Position numbers and translations under genes: made by a program
IMG/VR virus record: IMGVR_UViG_3300033388_002911
Coordinates: 1-22,871 of that record
Source: a virus
Length of the DNA: 22,871 bases
Direction: 5' to 3' (one strand)
Shown here: one piece after another, positions 8,092 through 16,945 of the stretch
Position numbering within the stretch: the stretch's first letter is position 1
How the letters are laid out: every line of letters starts with the position of its first letter
The notes under the pieces: model-generated
What the model saw: only the letters and a program-made list of their open reading frames with translations
Told to the model about the DNA's origin: nothing
The model's database searches: none

Positions 8092-9303
8092 ATGCCTATA
8101 CCTAATGGCGGTTTAATAACCGAAACTAACGAACAATATTACGCTGGAGCTCAGCGATTTTTATCTGACGGGAGCGGAGAAATAACTACTACATTTAATA
8201 CTGATTTAGTTTTTTCTACTTCTAATACAGCGTTACCAGAATATGCACTAAATAATTTTCAAATATATACTAGCACAACAAACAATCCGGGGTCTTATAC
8301 TGAATATGTTGGGACATATACGGTTGCTAATAATAAAATAACTTTTAGTGTTGCACCTGTAGCTGGGTTATATATTGCAGTCCAATTAAAATCTTTAGAT
8401 GGCGGAAATTTTGGTAACGAACAGGCTATAGGAACCGCTGTACAAGAAAATTACGGAAGTTATGGCTATACTTCTTTAAATGATATTATAAACGGATTTA
8501 TAGCTACTTATGTTGGAGAACATAAATTAATTCCAGACGTAAAAAGAACAGATGTAATATTTCATGCTAAAAGAGGATTACAAGAATTTAGCTACGACAC
8601 ATTAAGAAGTATTAAATCTCAGGAGTTAACTATTCCTGCAAGTTTAAGTGTTATAATACCTCAAGATTATGTAAACTATGTTAATATATCATATATAGAT
8701 GCTTTAGGAGTTAAACATCCTATATATCCCGCTAATAATTTAACTATGTCTCCTTATGAGGTTCCTATTCAAGACGATGAAGGTGACCCTACCCAAGATT
8801 ATTTTGGAGATAACCTAGAAGGCACTTCTGTGACTATGCAGCGATGGGCCGATGCTAACGACAATTTATTAAACGGAAATATAAGTCCTCAAGATTATTT
8901 TGCATACGCTGGTTGGCTAACTGGAAATCCTATTTTAGGAGAGCGGTATGGAAATGACCCGCAATATACTCAAAGAAATGGGTGGTTTAATATGAATGAA
9001 AGAGATGGAACAATAGCTTTTTCTTCTAACTTAAAAGATTGTTTAATAATACTTGAATACATATCAGACGGCTTAGCTTATGAATTAGATTCAAGAATAC
9101 CAAAAATGGCTGAAGATGCTTTATATGCACATATATTATATTCTATATTAGCATCTAGAATTAATCAGCCCGAATATATTGTACAAAGATTAAAAAGAGA
9201 CAGATCGGCTAAACTGAGAAATGCAAAAATAAGATTATCAAATATTAAGCTTGAAGAAATTACTCAAGTAATGCGCGGTAAATCGAAATGGATTAAATCA
9301 TAA
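8092..9303 (+). CDS. Collar/ring protein (tail tubular-type, crAss-like)
   Basis: Probable ring component joining portal to tail muzzle. It has 403 residues. The region from about residue 120 on contains IPDVKRTDVIFHAKRGLQEF, SYDTLRSIKSQELTIPASLS and VIIPQDYVNYVNISYID, stretches I recognise from crAss-like tail tubular/ring proteins. Residues about 27-101 form a separate beta-rich unit (GSGEITTTFNTDLVF ... NKITFSVAPVAGLYIAVQLK) that resembles the small domains found in phage tail fibre and decoration proteins. A similar unit sits in the preceding gene. The C terminus is basic (RLKRDRSAKLRNAKIRLSNI), possibly facing DNA or the portal. The start lies 3 nt after the stop of the upstream gene and the stop 4 nt before the next, so these genes are co-transcribed. 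Confidence 0.85.
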   Translation: MPIPNGGLITETNEQYYAGAQRFLSDGSGEITTTFNTDLVFSTSNTALPEYALNNFQIYTSTTNNPGSYTEYVGTYTVANNKITFSVAPVAGLYIAVQLKSLDGGNFGNEQAIGTAVQENYGSYGYTSLNDIINGFIATYVGEHKLIPDVKRTDVIFHAKRGLQEFSYDTLRSIKSQELTIPASLSVIIPQDYVNYVNISYIDALGVKHPIYPANNLTMSPYEVPIQDDEGDPTQDYFGDNLEGTSVTMQRWADANDNLLNGNISPQDYFAYAGWLTGNPILGERYGNDPQYTQRNGWFNMNERDGTIAFSSNLKDCLIILEYISDGLAYELDSRIPKMAEDALYAHILYSILASRINQPEYIVQRLKRDRSAKLRNAKIRLSNIKLEEITQVMRGKSKWIKS

Positions 9304-9307
9304 TTAA

Positions 9308-9799
9308 ATGGCTCAACAAATAAAAAACACATTTCTAAAGTCTAAGATGAATAAAGATCTTGACGATAGAATATTACCTAACGGTGAATATAGAGATGCT
9401 CGGAATATATCTGTTGGTAGATCTGAAGATAACGATGTTGGCGCTTTAGAAAATATAATAGGTAACAATTTAATACCTAGTACAGACTTAGGTTCTGACT
9501 TAACTATTATAGGAATTAAAAAAAATAATGCCACCGACCAAATATTTGTTTTTTTAACAGATTACACAGATCCTAATCCCTCTAGCCCAACTGATGCTCC
9601 ATTGGGATCAAATCATTATATATATGTTTACAATAATTCCACTAAAGAATATACTCCTTTAGTAAGAGGGGAATTTTTAAACTTTTCAACAACAAATAGG
9701 ATAATAGGAATAAACTTAATTGAAAACTTATTGTTTTGGACTGATAATAGAAATCAGCCTAGAAAAATTAACATTAATTTAGCTACTATAGCGGAATAA
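9308..9799 (+). CDS. N-terminal part of split tail muzzle protein
   Basis: A 163-residue protein beginning MAQQIKNTFLKSKMNKDLDD and continuing RILPNGEYRDARNISV, which I recognise as the N terminus of the large crAss-like tail muzzle/tail tubular B-type protein. It ends with LLFWTDNRNQPRKININLAT, a stretch that in relatives is followed soon by the EHQISVAKY-type sequence seen at the start of the next gene. The TAA at 9797-9799 is in the same frame as the next gene, whose ATG comes 12 nt later. TAA ends most genes in this window, so recoding is unlikely. The fragment is long enough to fold and could assemble with its partner. Whether the stop is natural or a sequencing error cannot be told from this copy alone. 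Confidence 0.8.
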   Translation: MAQQIKNTFLKSKMNKDLDDRILPNGEYRDARNISVGRSEDNDVGALENIIGNNLIPSTDLGSDLTIIGIKKNNATDQIFVFLTDYTDPNPSSPTDAPLGSNHYIYVYNNSTKEYTPLVRGEFLNFSTTNRIIGINLIENLLFWTDNRNQPRKININLATIAE

Positions 9800-9811
9800 T
9801 ATAATAAAATT

Positions 9812-12800
9812 ATGGGAGGTCAAGCAGCCGAAGATTATTACACGCAGGAACATCAAATATCTGTAGCTAAATACAACCCTTATCAAGTTATAAAATTATA
9901 TAATAGAATAAACTTGGTAACTACGGGGGGAGGAACTACATACTTCAGTTTAGCTGGAGACGTTGAAGCTTCTATAACTCCTTTCATTGGGGCTACCGTA
10001 GTATCTCCAGAACAAAGCACAGCTATAACAGGGCTAGATCATATAAAAGTAACTGCAGTTCAATATGTTAGTACATTTAATGAAACTAGAGTAGACGTTT
10101 CCCCGTCTTTTTCTGCGGTATTAGCCGCTAATACCTATGTTTCTTTAATTATTTCTACAATGGCCAATAAAACAGGTGATAACACATGGCCTGGAGATCC
10201 TGATTATTTAGAAGATAAATTTGTTAGATTTAGTTATAGATTTAAGTTTGATGACAATGAATACTCTTTGATGGCCCCATTTACCCAAATAGCTTATATA
10301 CCTAAGCAAGATGGATATTTTTTAAATGGGGACGAAGATGCCGCTTATCAGTCTACTATTGTTCCTTTTATGGAAAATCAAGTCCAAAACATAGGACTAG
10401 TTATACCATTACCGACAAGTGGGAGTAGAATAGTTAATGACTATAAAATAAAAGAATTAGAGATATTATTTAGAGAAAGTGATAGTGTTGCTGTTAAAGT
10501 TTTAGAAAGTGTTACTGCTCAACAAATTGCTGGAGCAACAGCCATTAATAACTATTACACTTATGACTATCAGTCGCGTAAACCTTATAAAACTCTACCA
10601 GAAGCTCAAACAACTAGGGTTTATGATAAAGTGCCAGTAAGGGCGTTTTCTCAAGAAAGTTCTGGTAATAGAATTATATATGGAAATTATAGAGATCAGC
10701 ATACACCTCCTACAAATATAAATTACAACTGCAGAATATCTAATAAAAGTAGTACAGGAAAATATAATAATTGGATAGAATATCCTAACCATTCGGTAAA
10801 AAGAAATAGAAATTATCAAGTGGGATTTGTTTTAGCTGATAAATTCGGACGTCAATCTCCTGTAATATTATCTTCAGTAGATAATGGAATAACTAGTGAC
10901 GGTCAATTTTATTTTGGATCTACTATATATAGTCCTTATGATATTAATGCGGCTGACACTGATGTTAAAAGCTGGTTTGGAGATGCTATAATGGTTTTAG
11001 TAAATTCAGAAATAGCCTCTACAAAAAATTTATCAGCTGGTACGCCAGGGTTATATGCAATAAAACAGGATGCTGGCTCAGGAAACGGAGAGGGTTTTGC
11101 TATTAATGGTAACGCAGCAATTGTTGACGATTCCACATATACATTTTCTTTAAATAGTACTTCTTTTCCTAACAACAATCATATTCCTAATATAGGCGAT
11201 TATATGAGAGGTGCTTATGAAGATTTTGTTAAAGTAGAAAATAGAACAGGTCCATCAGGAGGAGGACAAACTTATACCGTTACTACATCTGGTAGAGTAA
11301 GTGATGTTTATTTACGAACAGATAACTTGCCTTCGGGTACACCTGATTTAAAATTTGCATATAACATAAATGATTTAGGTTGGTATAGTTACAAAATAGT
11401 TGTGAAACAAACACAACAAGAATATTATAATGTATACCTGCCTGGAATACTTAATGGTTACCCCGGACAAAGTGGAGCTATTAATGAACCAACCAACCCA
11501 AACGTTGCAGGAGGAATTGATAATGGTTTGTTTCCTACAGACGAAACAAATCTTACTGCTTTTACCGTGTTATTTAATGACAATATAAATAAAATACCTA
11601 GAGATCTAGCTGAAGTTGGTCCGGATCAAAAACAATATAGAAGTTCTGTTACATTGTATGGTAGAGTAACTAATATAATGACGGTTGCAAGCGCAGGAAA
11701 TCCTTCAATACCTTACAATAGTCAATATTATGCTAGAATTACTTCAGAAGGCAAAACGGCAATATCACACACCTCTACAGCAATAGCGAGAGCTAAAGAG
11801 GTTAACATGGGGTACTCCGATTTATCTAATGGTTATTCAGTTGCGCCTCCTAACGCTGTAAACACAGGCCCTGGAATTGGAAACAAAGCTTTTTATCAAA
11901 TAGATACAAATCCGTTGATATCAAGAATTTCTACAGTTGATAAACCTATAGGAGCCACTTCTTTAAACATAGTTCCAACGCCGCCTTTAGTGGATTCACT
12001 TAATTTACCAGCGGGGGCTGAAAACATGGAACCATATTTAGCGATTTATGAAACAGAGCCTACAGAATCATTATTAGATATATATTGGGAAACAGCTAGT
12101 GAAGGATTAATAGTCGATTTAAACTCAGATGTGCTTTCAGGAGCTGGGGGAGCGACTTCGTTTATAAATGTAACATGGGATTTTAGCGAGACTACTACAA
12201 AAAATACTTATGTAACGGGATTTTTTGAGCCTGTTAATGCTTCAGGTGAGGTTTTTGCAACTCCTACTACGGCAGAACTAATAAGTCAAACTAATGGTAA
12301 TAATGAAGCTGTTGCGTTATTTAGGCTTTACTCTGGCACTGGTAGTTTTGACGGGCAATATAAGTTAGAATACATAGGAGAAAATCCTTTAGTATTTATT
12401 GATTCAAGTAGAGAAAATGACGTTTATTCTTTTGTTATCAGAGTTACTACAAGTGATGATGATGTTAGCGAACTTACGCTTGCTGGCGAGATAGAAGGTT
12501 TTGGCGCTTTAAAAAACATAGTACCTACGTATAATCAAATATCTAATTTTTCTACTACGAAAGATACCCAAATAATATTACCAGGCGTACCAGGAACAAA
12601 ATGGACCGCGGCAGATCCTAAAAATGGTACAGGAAATAATTCTCAGGTTAGAACACAACTACAATACACTATTAATAACCCAGACGATGTTCCTTCTAAC
12701 TGGTCTATGGATATAGAAAACGGAGAAATAACTCAAACAGTTCCTAGTAATGCTAGCGGCTCTTATAATGTTGATATACGAGTTACAGACGCTAACGGAA

Positions 12801-13984
12801 TAACTAATCCTACTGTATCTGGTAATTATGGTCAACTAGATGTAACCCGAACTACAACTATTACTGTAGGATATGCATCTGTTAATACTGAGGCTCTTAG
12901 CACTATTTGTACTTTTGATCCGAATACATCAGGGACGCCTCCAGCTGATGTAATGATAGCAAATACTACTCCTGTTACTGGCTTATGGTATATAAGCGAA
13001 CAAAATACTGGTAATTATCTTGATTTTGGAGATTTATATACCGAATACGGGATAGATGTCAGTAACACAAAAAGAATTGGTAGTAAAGCACATAAGTCAG
13101 GTACTTTAGCAATAACAGCTAATTTTAAACAAGAAAATTTACAAGCAGGACCCGCTGTAGATAGCAAATTTAAAGTTAAAAATATTGAATATTACTATAG
13201 ATATTTAGATACTTCTGGAATACCAATAGGATCTTGGCAAAAAGTTTCTAGACTTTTAGAATACAATAAGTCTGGTATAACAACTGAAATCGCTTCCCCT
13301 ACTTATAACGAACCCTCATACATTCAAGGATTTCCAATAGGAAGTGGGGGCTATGAGGTTTCAGGAGGCGGCATCACGCAAGGTAATAGCAAGTGGTTGC
13401 AAACAATTAGAGCTTTTGATTTTCTACAAATTACAGAAGGTAATAATATAGGAAGCGTAGAATATGCTTTTATTATAGAAGATTTACAACGAACTTTTGG
13501 AAATTCCTTACAACCCGTAGCTGGCTGGATTAATGCAGATGATTTACATTATCCTGCCTGTATTCCTTGGCAGGGAACTAATTTAGCTGCCTCGTACACT
13601 GAATATAAATATTTTAGGTCTGCTCCGAGTCCAAATTCTATTAACACAGGTCCTCCTGGTACGGACGCAATATACGCAGAAACACCTTATATAGAGTATG
13701 TTAATCAATTTTTTACAGATGTAGCCTTACAAACACCATATAAACCAGCTACCTATCCTTATATTAGTGCTAAGTTAGATTTATTTTATGGAGCTGGAAT
13801 TCCAGGGCTTACAGACTATACAGGATTTCCTTTAGGAGATGTAAATTTTTCCGTAGGGCTAAGTACAGAAGATGGGGTTAGACTTCAAAATGAGGATCTA
13901 AACGTGGGGGTAAATACCATACCTACAATTGGTACATCTCCTTTTAATCCAGCAGGCTTAAGTAGAATAAAAACAATTTTGTAA
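9812..13984 (+). CDS. Main part of tail muzzle protein
   Basis: A 1390-residue tail protein that would form the channel extension under the collar and may contact the host surface. It starts MGGQAAEDYYTQEHQISVAK, then VRFSYRFKFDDNEYSLMAPF (about residues 138-157), both typical of crAss-like muzzle proteins. Mid-protein MEPYLAIYETEPTESLLDIY (about 742-761) is a motif seen in many phage tail proteins. Residues about 780-890 look cadherin-like (LFRLYSGTGSFDGQYKLEYI then YSFVIRVTTSDDD). Residues about 905-1025 look Ig-like (NWSMDIENGEITQTVPSNAS, then YNVDIRVTDANG). It is Thr/Ser/Asn-rich with few charged runs, as expected for an extended beta structure; no membrane segment or signal is visible. 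The same frame upstream encodes its probable N-terminal piece beyond a TAA. Its stop is 2 nt before the next gene. Confidence 0.87.
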   Translation: MGGQAAEDYYTQEHQISVAKYNPYQVIKLYNRINLVTTGGGTTYFSLAGDVEASITPFIGATVVSPEQSTAITGLDHIKVTAVQYVSTFNETRVDVSPSFSAVLAANTYVSLIISTMANKTGDNTWPGDPDYLEDKFVRFSYRFKFDDNEYSLMAPFTQIAYIPKQDGYFLNGDEDAAYQSTIVPFMENQVQNIGLVIPLPTSGSRIVNDYKIKELEILFRESDSVAVKVLESVTAQQIAGATAINNYYTYDYQSRKPYKTLPEAQTTRVYDKVPVRAFSQESSGNRIIYGNYRDQHTPPTNINYNCRISNKSSTGKYNNWIEYPNHSVKRNRNYQVGFVLADKFGRQSPVILSSVDNGITSDGQFYFGSTIYSPYDINAADTDVKSWFGDAIMVLVNSEIASTKNLSAGTPGLYAIKQDAGSGNGEGFAINGNAAIVDDSTYTFSLNSTSFPNNNHIPNIGDYMRGAYEDFVKVENRTGPSGGGQTYTVTTSGRVSDVYLRTDNLPSGTPDLKFAYNINDLGWYSYKIVVKQTQQEYYNVYLPGILNGYPGQSGAINEPTNPNVAGGIDNGLFPTDETNLTAFTVLFNDNINKIPRDLAEVGPDQKQYRSSVTLYGRVTNIMTVASAGNPSIPYNSQYYARITSEGKTAISHTSTAIARAKEVNMGYSDLSNGYSVAPPNAVNTGPGIGNKAFYQIDTNPLISRISTVDKPIGATSLNIVPTPPLVDSLNLPAGAENMEPYLAIYETEPTESLLDIYWETASEGLIVDLNSDVLSGAGGATSFINVTWDFSETTTKNTYVTGFFEPVNASGEVFATPTTAELISQTNGNNEAVALFRLYSGTGSFDGQYKLEYIGENPLVFIDSSRENDVYSFVIRVTTSDDDVSELTLAGEIEGFGALKNIVPTYNQISNFSTTKDTQIILPGVPGTKWTAADPKNGTGNNSQVRTQLQYTINNPDDVPSNWSMDIENGEITQTVPSNASGSYNVDIRVTDANGITNPTVSGNYGQLDVTRTTTITVGYASVNTEALSTICTFDPNTSGTPPADVMIANTTPVTGLWYISEQNTGNYLDFGDLYTEYGIDVSNTKRIGSKAHKSGTLAITANFKQENLQAGPAVDSKFKVKNIEYYYRYLDTSGIPIGSWQKVSRLLEYNKSGITTEIASPTYNEPSYIQGFPIGSGGYEVSGGGITQGNSKWLQTIRAFDFLQITEGNNIGSVEYAFIIEDLQRTFGNSLQPVAGWINADDLHYPACIPWQGTNLAASYTEYKYFRSAPSPNSINTGPPGTDAIYAETPYIEYVNQFFTDVALQTPYKPATYPYISAKLDLFYGAGIPGLTDYTGFPLGDVNFSVGLSTEDGVRLQNEDLNVGVNTIPTIGTSPFNPAGLSRIKTIL

Positions 13985-13986
13985 AA

Positions 13987-15582
13987 ATGGCAGCAAATAT
14001 AGAACTTAAATATTTCAATACATTCTGGTTAAAGAAAATGAAAACTATAACCAAAGTATTGCCAGAGGCTCAAATAGATCCTACGACTCCTCTAACGGTA
14101 CAAAATGTTACAGCCGCAGGTATCGAAGTGCAATCAAATACTTTATTAACGGATGGAATAATAAATGTGGGACAGGAAGTTGTTATAAACTATGTTAATC
14201 TAGGAATTCCTGTTAACTTTGTAAGTTATATAACAGAAATAGTTTCTTCTACAGTTTTTAAAACCAAAGATACTCTACAATCTCTGCCACCTACTGGAAC
14301 TCCGATAATATTTGGAAAAATTATAAATTTTGATCAAATACCTCAAGCTTATGCAAGCGTAGTTGATAGCGATTGGCTAATTGAGGAATCTAGAATAACT
14401 GGTGGATATAATAATACATCTGTTGATTTTGGGGTTAAGGCTTATATAGTTGAAGATGAACCGGCTCAATCTCACAGGTTTAGCGGATTAATACATTCAG
14501 GTATATTTAATTCTAGAACAGGTTTTAATGCAACTAATCAATTTAGTGTAGGAGAAGACATAACTAGGACTATAGATCCAGCTAACGGATCTATTCAAAA
14601 ATTATATGCAGAAGATACTAACCTTATTATATTTCAAGAAAGTAAAGTGAGTAAATCTTTAATAGATAAAGACGCTATATATTCTGCAGAAGGAAATGCT
14701 AGTGTTACTAGTCGTAATTTAGTTATAGGGCAAAATATAGCTTTTGGAGGAGAATACGGAATTAGTACTGATCCAGAATCATTTGCTGTTAATGGGTATA
14801 GAAAGTACTTTACGGATAAAGACCAAAATGTAGTTTGTAGACTATCTATGGACGGAATAACTGTAATATCAAACTATGGTATGTCTGATTATTTTAGAGA
14901 TAAGTTATCTACTGCAACATCAGGAGGAATTAAGGGTGGCTGGGATGCTCACAATAAACAATATGTAGTTTCAGTTACATCGGAAATACCGGATTCAAAA
15001 GGATCTACCACTGAAAATAATACTTTAGCGTTTGATGACACTGTAAAAGGGTGGACTAGTTTCTTTGATTATAATCCAAATCATATAATAAGTTTAAATA
15101 ACGATTATTTTACAACAAATAACGGAAAATTATATAAGCATTATACCTTAGCGGCTAATACAACAGACAGAGCGGTATTTTATGGAATTACGTATAATTC
15201 TAGTGTAACATTTGTGTTTAATGGAGCTCCGTCAACAGTTAAAAACTTTCAAACTATAAACTATGAGGGATCTGATGGCTGGAGAATGGAAAGCTTTTTT
15301 ACTAATACCGATACAGCTTTGCCTATAACTCAATCAATATTTGTTACTAATTTACAGCAAATGCAGGATTCTCTTTTAATAAACAGATTTAAAGCTAAAG
15401 AAGACAAATATTATGCTGACATTGTTAATAGCACACCGCCTCAAAATGGAGAAATTGTTTGGGGATCTTCTTCCTCTGGTGTAAAAGGGTTTTATGGGGA
15501 AATTAAAATGGACATAAATAATATAAATGCAGGCAAAAAAGAATTATTTGCAGTAAGCACAACTTTTGTGCAATCATCTTAA
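13987..15582 (+). CDS. Tail protein, probable C-terminal or partner part of muzzle
   Basis: A 531-residue structural protein. From about residue 130 it carries stretches I associate with the distal or C-terminal region of crAss-like muzzle proteins: ITGGYNNTSVDFGVKAYIVE, SGIFNSRTGFNATNQFSVGE, IQKLYAEDTNLIIFQESKVS and ESFAVNGYRKYFTDKDQN. Repeated short beta units (GGWDAHNKQYVVSV, FDDTVKGWTSFFDY) look like propeller blades. Residues about 24-105 appear to be a beta-rich insert between NTFWLKK and the main domain. It starts 2 nt after the previous stop, in a different frame from the 1390-residue protein. It may be a naturally separate subunit in this lineage or the third piece of a divided muzzle; I cannot decide without relatives. 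Assignment as a tail structural protein is firm, exact role less so. Confidence 0.78.
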   Translation: MAANIELKYFNTFWLKKMKTITKVLPEAQIDPTTPLTVQNVTAAGIEVQSNTLLTDGIINVGQEVVINYVNLGIPVNFVSYITEIVSSTVFKTKDTLQSLPPTGTPIIFGKIINFDQIPQAYASVVDSDWLIEESRITGGYNNTSVDFGVKAYIVEDEPAQSHRFSGLIHSGIFNSRTGFNATNQFSVGEDITRTIDPANGSIQKLYAEDTNLIIFQESKVSKSLIDKDAIYSAEGNASVTSRNLVIGQNIAFGGEYGISTDPESFAVNGYRKYFTDKDQNVVCRLSMDGITVISNYGMSDYFRDKLSTATSGGIKGGWDAHNKQYVVSVTSEIPDSKGSTTENNTLAFDDTVKGWTSFFDYNPNHIISLNNDYFTTNNGKLYKHYTLAANTTDRAVFYGITYNSSVTFVFNGAPSTVKNFQTINYEGSDGWRMESFFTNTDTALPITQSIFVTNLQQMQDSLLINRFKAKEDKYYADIVNSTPPQNGEIVWGSSSSGVKGFYGEIKMDINNINAGKKELFAVSTTFVQSS

Positions 15583-15592
15583 ATCAAATTAA

Positions 15593-16057
15593 ATGAATAA
15601 TGAATTATCAATTAATTTTATAAAACAATTAGAAGTATTACAGAATGTGCTTATAGAAAGCAATGAAGAGGGTGTTTATGGAGATGGTAAAAATTTAGTT
15701 AATAATGAAGAATTTCCAATAACTAATAATTTTACCGACGGATTATACATGCGACAAATGAAAATGAAAGCTGATACTATGGTTATAAGTGCTATACATC
15801 ATACGAATCATTTTTGGTTTCTTCTTTCTGGGAAAGTAATAGTACAGGCTGACAATGAAACTGTAGAACATGTAGCCCCTTGTTGGTCATACTCTTTAAA
15901 AGGAACTAAAAGATTAATTAAATGCGTAGAGGATTGTGTTTGGATAAACATAATAGCAAACCCTACAGATACTAGAAATATAGAAGAGGTGGAGAATAAT
16001 TTCTTTTCCTTTACAATGGAAGAATATAATAAAAAAGAAAAGTTATGTCAGGAATGA
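15593..16057 (+). CDS. Small cupin-like phage protein
   Basis: A 154-residue protein with a likely single cupin (small beta-barrel) domain: FTDGLYMRQMKMKADTMVIS, then HHTNHFWFLLSGKVIV (His at residues 69, 70 and 73), APCWSYSLKGTKRLIKCVED and a final strand WINIIANPTDTR. The order, spacing and Gly turns match phage cupins that I recall from structural gene clusters, whose function is not established. The canonical metal-binding Glu of motif 1 is not evident, so metal binding or enzyme activity is uncertain. It may be a small virion or assembly factor, or may modify a virion part. Its TGA stop (the only TGA stop here) overlaps the next gene, indicating coupled translation. Confidence 0.72.
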   Translation: MNNELSINFIKQLEVLQNVLIESNEEGVYGDGKNLVNNEEFPITNNFTDGLYMRQMKMKADTMVISAIHHTNHFWFLLSGKVIVQADNETVEHVAPCWSYSLKGTKRLIKCVEDCVWINIIANPTDTRNIEEVENNFFSFTMEEYNKKEKLCQE

Positions 16058-16935
16058 TTGTAGCCGCTGGGATAGGTGCGGCAACCAGTATAATCGGCGG
16101 AATAGTTGGAGGAAGAAAAGCCAAAAAGCAAGCTAGAGCGGCCGCTGCCGAAAAGAAAAGAATTCAAGGAGCTATAAATGCTTTTGAAAAAAATAGACAA
16201 GATGTTATAAATCCTTATTCTGATGTTAAATCTTTAGCTGGATTAGCTACTGATCTTAGTGGGGAAATGTCTAATCCTTATGCAGATTTAGGAGTAGCTA
16301 CGAGTGCCGCTGAAATTCAAATGGAACAAACTGATTTAGCTTTAGCTGCAACTCTAGATACATTACAAGCAACAGGAGCTAGTGCCGGTGGTGCCACTGC
16401 TTTAGCAAATGCCGCGGCTAAAAGTAAGAAAGATGTTGCTGCTAATATAGAGCAACAAGAAGCTCAAAACGAAAAGTTAGCTGCGCAGGGTGAAGCTGAT
16501 TTACAGGCTAAACAAATGGCTGAAAAAGCTAGAATACAAGGAATACAAATATCTGAAGGAGGTAGAGCTCAAATGGCACAAGCGCAAGGTGAAGCTTTTA
16601 AATTTCAAGCACAAGAAGGAAGGGATCAAGCTACTCTTGACAGAATGGCTGCGGGTCTTACACAGGCTAGCGCAAATCAAGCTAATGCTAATGCAGCTCA
16701 AGCAGCTAGCACAGGAGCTATAATAAGCGGTGTTGGTAATATGGCTGGAGCAGTAATTGGCGCTGGAGGATTCGGTAAAACCCCAACTGCTAATACAGGC
16801 GGATCAACCGAAGGTTTTGGCGGTGCTCAAACACAAGCAGGATATGATTACTTTAATGATCCAAATATACCTACAGGAACTACTAATAGTACACAACCCG
16901 TAGGAGTAGGTAGTATGGGTAATTTACCTAATTAA
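16045..16935 (+). CDS. Putative internal virion / DNA-ejection protein (small)
   Basis: A 296-residue protein, Ala/Gln-rich. Residues 3-22 are a hydrophobic Gly/Ala/Ile stretch (GMIVAAGIGAATSIIGGIVG) followed by a basic patch (GRKAKKQARAAAAEKKR). A long helix, likely coiled coil, spans about residues 80-230 (many Ala, Gln, Glu, Lys). A second Gly/Ala hydrophobic segment follows (about 225-245, TGAIISGVGNMAGAVIGAGG), and a Gly/Thr/Asn-rich tail ends the protein. This layout matches small ejection proteins of podoviruses (T7 gp14-like in type), which enter the host envelope to build a DNA channel; the match is by architecture, not by sequence. The start is ambiguous: ATG 16045 overlaps the cupin gene by 13 nt, whereas the in-frame ATG at 16054 gives the classic 4-nt ATGA overlap and only loses MSG. 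Either way it is translationally coupled. Confidence 0.65.
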   Translation: MSGMIVAAGIGAATSIIGGIVGGRKAKKQARAAAAEKKRIQGAINAFEKNRQDVINPYSDVKSLAGLATDLSGEMSNPYADLGVATSAAEIQMEQTDLALAATLDTLQATGASAGGATALANAAAKSKKDVAANIEQQEAQNEKLAAQGEADLQAKQMAEKARIQGIQISEGGRAQMAQAQGEAFKFQAQEGRDQATLDRMAAGLTQASANQANANAAQAASTGAIISGVGNMAGAVIGAGGFGKTPTANTGGSTEGFGGAQTQAGYDYFNDPNIPTGTTNSTQPVGVGSMGNLPN

Positions 16936-16945
16936 AAAAAATAAA

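Noticed and set aside
9797-9799. Reassignment of TAA as a sense codon, as with TAG or TGA in some crAss-like phages
   Set aside because: TAA ends most genes in this window, often doubled or directly before the next start, so it must be read as stop here.
16480-16720. Near-repeats of Gln/Ala codons in the 296-residue gene and a second open frame over the same bases
   Set aside because: These follow from the low-complexity Ala/Gln coiled coil. The alternative frame is Lys/Leu-rich shadow sequence.
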